Shown here: in pieces, positions 1 through 6,222 of the stretch | Layout of the letters: the number at the start of each line of letters is the position of its first letter | How positions within the stretch are numbered: position 1 is the stretch's first letter | Assembly: GCA_018056145.1 (NCBI GenBank) | Contig: JAGPGE010000222.1 | Span: 1-8,618 of the forward strand | Length of the DNA: 8,618 nucleotides | DNA from: Armatimonadota bacterium | GTDB lineage: Bacteria; Armatimonadota; Zipacnadia; Zipacnadales; JABUFB01 | Direction of reading: 5' to 3' | Position numbers and translations under genes: made by a program | Notes under the pieces: generated by a model | What the model was told of the DNA's origin: nothing | The model's input: the letters and a program-made list of their open reading frames with translations, nothing else | Database searches by the model: none

Positions 1-399
1 AGCGTGCAGCAAGAGCCAACTTCAGGTTTATCGCTTTGGCATTACCGGCACACGTGGATAAGGCCCCGACAAGAGCCAGGACCTCTGCAGTGCCGCACAA
101 TGACCCGGTGGGCGCTCAGGTCACTCCCCCGCGCGGCCCTATCCCCCCACATGGTACAGCCCGCTTGGCACACAAGAGACTCAGCGAGCAAACCCAGGAC
201 GGATACCAACAACCCTTTTGCAGAACTCGGCGCACGCATCAAGGAAAACTGCCGTGGCACAGGTGATCAGATACGCCACGAGCCTGGAGAAGCCTGTGGA
301 GGTAGTCTTGCCCCGTTCTTTCGAGTTTCAAGCGGTTTTCGTACCCAACGACAGGCTATTCTTCCGGGAACACCACCAGATCCGAGGAGGTCTCTGCCC
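1..399. other. Non-coding stretch upstream of the prepilin-like gene
   Basis: I see no convincing gene here. The plus-strand frame that leads into the prepilin gene is open from position 4, and other frames are open too, but the translation (rich in R, P, H and T, with no recognisable motif) reads like GC-rich chance coding. The strong ribosome binding site at 384-390 and the prepilin motif both argue that translation begins at 400. Small structures present are an inverted pair CGTGGC (253-258) / GCCACG (275-280) whose loop contains the palindrome TGATCA (264-269), and the near-palindrome TTCCGGGAA (362-370). No promoter with good -35 and -10 boxes could be picked out. The left edge may hold the end of an upstream transcription unit, but nothing shows this. 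Confidence 0.55.
384..390 (+). promoter_or_regulatory. Ribosome binding site fixing the GTG start at 400
   Basis: GAGGAGG is a near-perfect Shine-Dalgarno sequence ending 9 nt before the GTG at 400-402. It decides the start of the prepilin-like gene. The same frame is open back to position 4, but the initiation signal and the short prepilin leader both point to 400. Confidence 0.85.
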
Positions 400-1005
400 G
401 TGAGATACGAGAAGGGGTTCACACTCATCGAACTGCTGGTTGTCATCGCGATCATTGCCATCCTTGCCGCCATACTGTTTCCCGTGTTCGCACGGGCCCG
501 CGAAAGCGCCCGGCGCACCAACTGCCTGAGCAATCTGAAGCAACTGGCCCTTGGTTCGATGATGTACGCCCAGGACTATGACGAGAAACTGCCGGTTGGC
601 GCGACCCAGGGCAATCCGCTGCTCAATGTGGTGCAGGCGCTCTGGCCCTACGTGCGCAATCGGCCCATCTTCTACTGCCCGTCAATCACTGTGCTTGTGC
701 CGTACAACCCGCTGCTCGAGAATACCGACGCGAACTGGACCGCGGGGAATATCGGCTATTACTTCTTCTCGATGCTGGACATCCACCCCCACACGGGGCC
801 GTTTATCACCCGGCACCCACCGCGGCAACTAACACTGTCTTCCGACACTGACCTGTGGATGTGGAGTGACGTGTTCGGAGCATTCTACTGGAACCAGAAC
901 GCCCCTTTCAGCCACGGCATGCCGAAGTGGAGTTTCACCAACGTGGCTTTCGTTGACGGTCATGTGAAAGCCATGTCGGGCCGGCCCGTGGATATCTTCA
1001 AGTAG
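400..1005 (+). CDS. Prepilin-like protein, DUF1559 / H-X9-DG type
   Basis: This is a 201-aa type IV pilin-like (pseudopilin) protein. It starts at GTG with the leader MRYEKG; prepilin peptidase would cut after Gly6, leaving Phe7 at +1 and the conserved Glu11 at +5 of the FTLIEL motif. A hydrophobic helix follows (residues 7-28) and then the FPVFARARE segment typical of the large pseudopilin families of Armatimonadota and Planctomycetota. Cys42 lies in the common NCLSNLKQ motif and Cys93 in an FYCP motif. The C-terminus has the 'processing-associated H-X-DG' signature, His172 and Asp186-Gly187, then HVKAM. Here the spacing is 13 residues rather than the usual 9. The length is normal to slightly short for the family. 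Such proteins are membrane-anchored and face outward; their exact role is unknown, and genomes carrying them often have many copies. No pilus assembly genes lie nearby, so it appears to be an orphan copy. Confidence 0.9.
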   Translation: MRYEKGFTLIELLVVIAIIAILAAILFPVFARARESARRTNCLSNLKQLALGSMMYAQDYDEKLPVGATQGNPLLNVVQALWPYVRNRPIFYCPSITVLVPYNPLLENTDANWTAGNIGYYFFSMLDIHPHTGPFITRHPPRQLTLSSDTDLWMWSDVFGAFYWNQNAPFSHGMPKWSFTNVAFVDGHVKAMSGRPVDIFK

Positions 1006-1046
1006 CAGAGAGCGCGAACGGGGAACTGGCGCGTCCGGACAACCGC

Positions 1047-1107
1047 GCATCGGGTACAGGCACCGGGTTCGGGTAGGGCTCGAACCCGGATGCCAGTCCC
1101 CCGATGC
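1047..1107. repeat. Long imperfect hairpin (about 21 bp of stem)
   Basis: The outer stem pairs GCATCGGG (1047-1054) with CCCGATGC (1100-1107). After an asymmetric internal loop, GGCA (1059-1062) pairs with TGCC (1091-1094). With A1090 bulged, CCGGGTTCG (1063-1071) then pairs perfectly with CGAACCCGG (1081-1089) around a 9-nt loop. A competing pairing exists: GGGGAACTGGC (1020-1030) matches GCCAGTCCCC (1092-1101) with one bulged A. The region could therefore switch between two folds or form a pseudoknot. It could be a transcript-end structure, a small structured RNA or a dispersed palindromic element; the sequence does not decide. Confidence 0.6.
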
Positions 1108-1148
1108 AACGGCAGAGGCGAACGGCCGGACCGGATGGGTGCCGGCGC

Positions 1149-1168
1149 AGCGACCGCAGGCGGTCGCT
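1149..1168. repeat. Perfect hairpin in convergent spacer
   Basis: AGCGACCG (1149-1156) pairs with CGGTCGCT (1161-1168) around the 4-nt loop CAGG. On the plus strand four T residues occur about 12 nt downstream, too far for a normal intrinsic terminator. Confidence 0.5.
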
Positions 1169-1234
1169 ATCTGACGACGCGTTTTCCCAGGGGGCCGCTC
1201 CGAACGGCGGACGGCATCGACGTAAGCCGGGTCC

Positions 1235-1257
1235 CACACCACGCCCCGCGTGGTGTG
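1235..1257 (+). terminator. Possible terminator hairpin of the plus-strand prepilin transcript
   Basis: CACACCACGC (1235-1244) pairs perfectly over 10 bp with GCGTGGTGTG (1248-1257) across a tight CCC loop. On the plus strand it is followed by TTCTC, a poor U-tract. It lies 230 nt past the prepilin stop. This is the spacer hairpin most like an intrinsic terminator for plus-strand transcription, but the weak U-tract keeps the call tentative. Confidence 0.35.
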
Positions 1258-1271
1258 TTCTCAGACAGCAG

Positions 1272-1299
1272 CACTGCTTCGGCTTCGCGGAAAGCAGTG
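1272..1299. repeat. Hairpin in convergent spacer
   Basis: CACTGCTT (1272-1279) pairs with AAGCAGTG (1292-1299) over 8 bp with a 12-nt loop. There is no T-run on either side. Confidence 0.45.
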
Positions 1300-1315
1300 G
1301 CACCTCACGGCAACG

Positions 1316-1346
1316 GCCGGCGGGCAGGACGCCCGCCCCATCCGGC
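1316..1346 (-). terminator. GC-rich hairpin just after the large minus-strand gene
   Basis: GCCGG (1316-1320) pairs with CCGGC (1342-1346), and CGGGC (1321-1325) stacks on it by pairing with GCCCG (1331-1335). The 6 nt at 1336-1341 are bulged; alternatively GGCGGGC/GCCCGCC forms an uninterrupted 7-bp stem. The structure starts 2 nt after the minus-strand TGA at 1349-1351, the right place for a terminator or 3'-end stabiliser of the large gene. No U-tract follows on the minus strand. Confidence 0.35.
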
Positions 1347-1348
1347 AT

Positions 1349-4300
1349 TCACTCGTAGGGTGCTTCGTATTCCACTACCAGCTCCGGCTTCTGCGGGCCC
1401 TCGCGGGAGACGTAGCTGGCCCCGTCATTCCCGGTCGGATCCAGGCAGATCGACAGTTCTTTCAGTCCGGTCAGGTCGATATCCAGGACCCTCTCCACCC
1501 ACTCCTGCTGCTCGATCTTTCCCAGGATCGCCAGATCCTTCCCTGGCTCCGGGCGCTTGGCGTAGGTGATCGTGTACTCCTCCCACGGCCCGGTCACCAG
1601 GCGGACCTTGCCCGAGTCGGCGCTCTGGGTGTGGCCGCCGGCGGGGACGTGGATGCGCAGCTTCGCCGAGACCGGCTTGCCCGGCAGGTCCAGCGGGAAG
1701 CGCAGGTAGGCGACGTTGTGGCTCTCGTCGCCGAACTGTGTATTGCCGCCGTCCACGAGGAGCGTGGCATCCGTGCCGAAGTTCTTGTCAGGCGTTCCCT
1801 TGCTCACATACGCGTCGGCGGAGGGCAGGATGTTCGCGCGTCCCCGTGCGCCCAGGTATTCGACGGCGATGGCCCGCTGGGTCTCCACTCTCCCGTCTGC
1901 CCAGACAAGACGGGTGTCGATCTCGAGGTCAGCCTTGGCGCCCTTCTGAGCGACGTTCACGGAGACCGGAATCGCCATGCTCTTGCCGGGTTCGAGAGTG
2001 ATTGCGAGACGCGCGGGGTCCACCACCAACTGCTCGGAAGCAGTGAACTCGAGGGTCCCGTTGAAGGTCGCATCGGTGTAGTTGGCAATGTGGACCTCGT
2101 CCTTGCCCGCGCTGTCCAGATCGCTCAGGGTAAAACCCGGGACCGTCATGCCCACCCGCAGGACCTTCTCCCGGATGATCTCCAGGCCGCACAGGAGCGG
2201 CGCGGTGTCGGCTTCGGGCTTCTCCACCGCGGGGACGAGTTCGACGGACAAGTTGTCGGTGACTTCGATGCCCTTGAACTCGCGCACCACGGCGCAGTCT
2301 TTGCCACCACCGAGCTTCGCAATATCCACGCCGGTGTCAACGGTGCTGCCCTGAAGCTTGATGTCGAAGGCGCGCTTGCCGGCTGCCGCGTTGTCCGGGT
2401 CCGCGAAGAGCAGGCGCACGGTATACAGGGCGGAACCGTCCGCCGGGCCCACAAGCGGCACGTTCAGGGAGGTCAGGCCGCGGCAGCCCGAGGCGTAGAT
2501 CCACGGGTCGGTGGTATTGCCAACGAGGGTGTCTTCGGCGGCGCGGGAGTAGTAGCCTTGTCCCGGAAGGATGGTCGGTTTCACGTCCAGATTAACCCGC
2601 ATGCGACCGGATGGCCGCGGGTACGAAAGCCACAGGTCGCCATTGGATGCGGCGCGGTCGCCCGGAGCGCCGAAGTTCAGGCGCAGGTGCTTCACGGGCA
2701 TGGTTGCGCCGGGGTCGCTGAACAGGCCCCAGGCGCGGTGGGTATTGCTGGGCTTCAGTACGGTTGTGGCGTGGATCGAGACCAGGCAGACGCAGCCCGA
2801 ACTCGCCTCCGGACAGACCAGAAGCCCATTGGCGGGGATCATGTTGATCCAGCAACCCGCGCGCTGCCCGGCGAAGTGCTCGGTGCCCTGGTCGGCGATC
2901 AGGTCGTAGTAGGCGAAGGACCATGAGCGGAACCACAGGCCGTTGGGGGAGCCGCTGATGGTGCCGCAGTGGTGGCCGGGGCGCTCAAACTGCCAGGGAC
3001 TCTGCAGGCCGGTGATGGGGTTGGTGCGGGTGATCTGTTCGCCGGTGTGCAGGTCGAAGGCCCAGGGCTCGGCGATCAGCTTGTCCTCGACGATCAGCGG
3101 GCGTATGCGGTACCCCAGGGGCTTGGCCCACAGGAGCGAGCCGTCATCAGTGGACAGGGCAACAGCGGCGCGGGATGCGTACTCACCCCCGAGGAACTGG
3201 GGCCAGTAGTGGCCATTGCTGTGGGACGCGCAGAAGACCAGGACGCCCCTGCTGGCCATGCCGGTGAGCACGTGGGCGGCGCATCCGGTGAGGTCCACGG
3301 GGGTCTCCCAGACCGGTTTGCCGGTGCGCAGGTCAAGGGCGTACGCCACTCGAACGTCCACGTTAGCAAGCTCCTTGAGGGCCTGGTCGGGTGTCATGCC
3401 TTTGCCCTCGAGTTCCGCGACCTTGGCCGAGAGAGCCTGGGCACGCTGGTCGTCGGTGGCGGTCTGGTCGGGAAAGAAGACGCGGCCGGCGTCCACGGCG
3501 ATGGCGTTATTGCGGATGTTTTTGCCCTGATGGACCCAGAGCATATCGCCGGTCTTGGAGTCCATGGCAAAGAGCACGTCGCTGTACTGGCCCTTGGTGG
3601 AACTGCTGCCGATGAGAACGCCGTCGGCGACGGCTACGTACTTCCAAGTGCGGCGCTCCTCGTCCACTTTCGGAATGGTATAGGTGCTCAGCGTCTCGCC
3701 GGTCTCCTGGTCGAGACGCAGGCACTGGTCGCCGATGGCGACGAAGAGGCCGCTGTCATCGCAGGCGAGATTGCTGCACTCGCTGACCATGCCCACCCGC
3801 ATTGCGCCGGGGATCTTCCGCTCCCAGTATGAAAGGCCATTGTAGGCATCGAAGCACATGATCTCATTCATGCCCTGGAGGAAGACCCTGCCGTTGATCG
3901 ACAGGGGCGCGGCGTTCCCGGCGTGGCGGCTGGGGACCTTGTCGGGGCCGGGCTCCCCGTACCAAAGCACCTCAAGCGGGCAGCGGAGGAAGGTGTCGCT
4001 GGTTGCGGCGGTGTTGCCGGGGTCTCCATACTGGTGGGTCCAGGAGCCTGCGCCGGGGAGTGGCCCCCGCACGTACCGGGCCCACAGACCGTTCTCTGTG
4101 GAGATAGTGGCGCCGGCCAGTTCGCCCCCGGCGAGTATCTGCTCAAGAGTGGCGCGTTCCAGTCTGTCGGGCGCGCCTTCGGCAGGCTGTCCGAGATACA
4201 CGACGCCGCCGCATGGCTTGAGAATGCGCATGATCTCGGCGGCGGGCGTCTCCATCTGGCCGGTCATCACAATCTGCCCGGAGACGACGAGATTGGCGAA

Positions 4301-6055
4301 GTAGTCGGCATACGGCAACTGGGAGAGGTTCCCGAGTTCCACGTGGACACGGGTGCCCAGCATTCCCGCCGCAGCGAGCTTCTCCCTGGCGATGGCCACT
4401 TTGTCAGGCTGGAAGCAGATGCCATAGACCTCAAGATCAGAACGCTTCGCGATCTCGTAGGCCAGGCGGCCGTCGCCGCTGCCCAGGACTACGCAGTAAC
4501 CGCGCTTCACGCCGCTGCCGTCCACGATGGCCTGTGCGGCGCGCTCGATGAAGGCGGAGAGCCTGTCGTTCGCATACGGTGTGGCGGGCTTCGGCTGGTG
4601 CAGGGTTGGCTTTGCCACCTGTTTCGGACCGAAAACGTGGATGTTGCCCGCGGTAGTGCTGACGTAGAGAGTATCGCCGGCGAGTGACAGGCCCTTCGCT
4701 TCGCCCTCCACCGTCCCGCGCCACAGTTCGGCGCCGGTGTTGCGGTCAAGAGCGACGACGAAGCCCTCGCCACCGGCGATCACTGCATTCTTCGTGACGA
4801 TCATCTCCAGCAGCTTGCCCGAGGATTCGTAGGTCCAGGAGGTACACTTGCTGATGGCCTCGTTGACCTCATTGAGCTTCTGGTCAAGTTCGGCCAGCTT
4901 CTGGTCTTTGTCTTCGGCTTTCGAGGACGCCACATTGCCGCGCTGGGTGCCGAGATCGCGGCGCTGGCGGCTGAGTTCGGGGTACTTGACGCGATCCAGG
5001 GCGGTGATGGTTTCCTGGTCCAGCATGTAGGAGACCTCGGCGGTCACCACGAGCTTCTGGCCCGGGAACCACGCGAAGCCCAGATTGCCCGAGGCGGCGT
5101 CGTAGGCGGCCATGAACTCGGAGCCGACGTACAGGTGGTCGCCGTACAGGAGTGCATAACTGCCGCCAAGCGAGGCATACGTGCCTGCCACCGCGCCGGT
5201 CTGCCAACGGCTGTAGCTGCGCTTGTAGTTGAAGCTGCCATCGGAGAGGTTGAAGGCAGCGGGCAGGCTGCGGCCGGAGGGCACGTATAGGATTTCATCG
5301 GAGGCCAGGAGATAGCCCTGGGGAGACAGGTCGAAGCTGCCCGTCTCACGGTCGCTCATGGAGTCATTCAGCCAGACCCGGGAACCATCCGAGGCCTTCA
5401 CGGCATGAATGTAGATGCGTTCGCCGGGAAATATGCCGGCCGTGAAATACGCGATGCCGTCCTGGACGAGAACTCCCGTGCGCAGGGGCCACATGGAGAT
5501 CATTTTCCCGTGGCCCAGGACGCGGCGGGTTCCGGGTGCGCCGGGGACTTTCCAGACCAGTTCGCCGGTCTTCCCGTCCACGCAGTAGGCGTAACCGTCG
5601 TCTGAGCCAAAGTAGGCGCGGCCTTCGGCGATGGTTGGAGCAAGTCGCACCGGGCCATTGGTGAAGAAGCGCCATTTGAGCGCGCCGGTGGCCTGGTCCA
5701 GACAGTAGACGCAGTTGTCCGAAGATGATGCGAAGTAAGCCAGACCGTTGGCGGCGGTGATGTGGAAGACATCGTCGAATTTGGTCTTGTTGAACTCCAG
5801 GACGCCCTCGACGGGAACGTTCTGGGGGTCGGCCCAGGCGGGATCGGGAGCGGCCAGGGGCTTATAGACCCACTGCTCGTACAGCGGCAGTGTGACTTCC
5901 CCGGGCGATACGTGGCTGCGGGAGTTGTCGTGGCCGAAGACGGGCCAATCGTCGGCGCAGACGGGCAACGCTGCCACGAGCAGGATGACCGGCCACAGGA
6001 CATAACACCGGGCGGCCGGGCTGATGGAGATGCTGCTGGACCTTTGACTGTTCAT
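1349..6055 (-). CDS. Exported PQQ-propeller / methyltransferase-like / malectin / DNRLRE multidomain protein
   Basis: A 1568-aa protein. The ATG at 6055 is chosen because GGAGG sits 7 nt upstream and a signal peptide follows at once (hydrophobic core about 19-32, likely cut after VCA at 32-34); the frame stays open to 6271, but that extension lacks coding character. Domains in order: (1) first PQQ-like beta-propeller, about 36-480, with blades such as CLDQATGALKW and ALDRNTGAELW, interrupted by a charged coiled-coil-like helix at about 358-404; (2) class I SAM-methyltransferase-like domain, about 495-665, with the glycine motif LGSGDGR at 524-530; (3) second propeller, about 668-1105, with blades AMDSKTGDMLW and ALDLRTGKPVW and a helical insert at about 865-900; (4) malectin-like domain, about 1120-1296; (5) Ig-like segment, about 1300-1400; (6) DNRLRE/CBM96-like beta-sandwich, about 1402-1565. 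The protein should act outside the cytoplasmic membrane, probably in carbohydrate or surface binding. Catalysis is doubtful, because V523, C547 and N576 occupy positions where SAM enzymes usually have acidic residues. I recall similar chimeras from Planctomycetota but assign no substrate. Confidence 0.88.
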   Translation of the reverse strand: MNSQRSSSISISPAARCYVLWPVILLVAALPVCADDWPVFGHDNSRSHVSPGEVTLPLYEQWVYKPLAAPDPAWADPQNVPVEGVLEFNKTKFDDVFHITAANGLAYFASSSDNCVYCLDQATGALKWRFFTNGPVRLAPTIAEGRAYFGSDDGYAYCVDGKTGELVWKVPGAPGTRRVLGHGKMISMWPLRTGVLVQDGIAYFTAGIFPGERIYIHAVKASDGSRVWLNDSMSDRETGSFDLSPQGYLLASDEILYVPSGRSLPAAFNLSDGSFNYKRSYSRWQTGAVAGTYASLGGSYALLYGDHLYVGSEFMAAYDAASGNLGFAWFPGQKLVVTAEVSYMLDQETITALDRVKYPELSRQRRDLGTQRGNVASSKAEDKDQKLAELDQKLNEVNEAISKCTSWTYESSGKLLEMIVTKNAVIAGGEGFVVALDRNTGAELWRGTVEGEAKGLSLAGDTLYVSTTAGNIHVFGPKQVAKPTLHQPKPATPYANDRLSAFIERAAQAIVDGSGVKRGYCVVLGSGDGRLAYEIAKRSDLEVYGICFQPDKVAIAREKLAAAGMLGTRVHVELGNLSQLPYADYFANLVVSGQIVMTGQMETPAAEIMRILKPCGGVVYLGQPAEGAPDRLERATLEQILAGGELAGATISTENGLWARYVRGPLPGAGSWTHQYGDPGNTAATSDTFLRCPLEVLWYGEPGPDKVPSRHAGNAAPLSINGRVFLQGMNEIMCFDAYNGLSYWERKIPGAMRVGMVSECSNLACDDSGLFVAIGDQCLRLDQETGETLSTYTIPKVDEERRTWKYVAVADGVLIGSSSTKGQYSDVLFAMDSKTGDMLWVHQGKNIRNNAIAVDAGRVFFPDQTATDDQRAQALSAKVAELEGKGMTPDQALKELANVDVRVAYALDLRTGKPVWETPVDLTGCAAHVLTGMASRGVLVFCASHSNGHYWPQFLGGEYASRAAVALSTDDGSLLWAKPLGYRIRPLIVEDKLIAEPWAFDLHTGEQITRTNPITGLQSPWQFERPGHHCGTISGSPNGLWFRSWSFAYYDLIADQGTEHFAGQRAGCWINMIPANGLLVCPEASSGCVCLVSIHATTVLKPSNTHRAWGLFSDPGATMPVKHLRLNFGAPGDRAASNGDLWLSYPRPSGRMRVNLDVKPTILPGQGYYSRAAEDTLVGNTTDPWIYASGCRGLTSLNVPLVGPADGSALYTVRLLFADPDNAAAGKRAFDIKLQGSTVDTGVDIAKLGGGKDCAVVREFKGIEVTDNLSVELVPAVEKPEADTAPLLCGLEIIREKVLRVGMTVPGFTLSDLDSAGKDEVHIANYTDATFNGTLEFTASEQLVVDPARLAITLEPGKSMAIPVSVNVAQKGAKADLEIDTRLVWADGRVETQRAIAVEYLGARGRANILPSADAYVSKGTPDKNFGTDATLLVDGGNTQFGDESHNVAYLRFPLDLPGKPVSAKLRIHVPAGGHTQSADSGKVRLVTGPWEEYTITYAKRPEPGKDLAILGKIEQQEWVERVLDIDLTGLKELSICLDPTGNDGASYVSREGPQKPELVVEYEAPYE

Positions 6056-6222
6056 GGTTGCGCCTCCGCTGTTGCGGCTGAGCGAGTTTGCCGGGATTCT
6101 TGGCCGCGCTCCGCGGCGAGACCTTCCGCGATTCGCGCCGCAACGGACACTTATTGTGCCCTTAACGTCCCCGGCCACGGAACCCACGAAGGACTGGACG
6201 GCTGCGGGGAGAAGTGAAGAGC
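6056..6222. promoter_or_regulatory. Divergent promoter/leader region
   Basis: This 167-bp spacer must hold the promoters for the large minus-strand gene and, probably, the plus-strand ABC operon. Its least GC-rich part is about 6147-6166, the likeliest place for promoter melting, but I find no convincing -35/-10 pair on either strand. It holds a perfect hairpin GCCGCG (6103-6108) / CGCGGC (6112-6117) with a 3-nt loop. That hairpin is enclosed by a longer-range inverted pair GTTGCGGC (6071-6078) / GCCGCAAC (6137-6144). In the minus-strand transcript this would fold the 5' leader just upstream of the ribosome binding site at 6063-6067, which could affect translation. Confidence 0.45.
6063..6067 (-). 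promoter_or_regulatory. Ribosome binding site fixing the minus-strand start at 6055
   Basis: On the minus strand GGAGG lies 7 nt upstream of the ATG at 6055-6053. This site, with the signal peptide that begins there, supports the 1568-aa product over the 1640-aa frame opening at 6271. Confidence 0.8.

Larger units (their letters stand above)
1006..1348. other. Hairpin-dense convergent intergenic spacer
   Basis: This 343-bp gap lies between two converging genes and has no credible coding sequence. It carries at least five hairpins in succession: 1047-1107, 1149-1168, 1235-1257, 1272-1299 and 1316-1346. None is followed by a clean run of T on either strand, so classical intrinsic terminators are not evident. 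The hairpins may still terminate or stabilise the 3' ends of both transcripts. The spacing and density look more organised than chance in GC-rich DNA, but I have no statistic for this. Confidence 0.7.

Noticed and set aside
35..49. Sigma-54-like promoter (TGGCAT near GCAC)
   Set aside because: The spacing between the GG and GC elements is about 10 rather than 12 nt, and it lies about 350 nt from the gene start.
10..78. Direct repeat CAAGAGCCA at 10-18 and 70-78
   Set aside because: Two 9-bp copies 60 bp apart, with no third copy and no flanking similarity, are plausible by chance.
4..399. N-terminal extension of the prepilin frame, giving 333 aa
   Set aside because: The extension lacks any known motif. 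It would bury the prepilin leader 132 residues in, and a strong ribosome binding site sits just before GTG 400.
1059..1094. tRNA gene suggested by GGTTCG and CTCGAACCC, which resemble a T-arm
   Set aside because: The bases pair as one long 9+4 bp hairpin with a 9-nt loop. No 7-nt T-loop with a 5-bp stem, anticodon arm or proper acceptor stem can be drawn on either strand.
1047..1107. Integron attC site
   Set aside because: Size and imperfect symmetry fit, but the conserved end boxes (RYYYAAC and GTTRRRY) are not present at the stem ends, and no integrase or cassette pattern is seen.
1250..2926. 558-codon plus-strand open frame antisense to the large gene
   Set aside because: It lies opposite a clearly coding frame, has no recognisable domain or ribosome binding site, and reads like the mirror image of GC-rich codon use.
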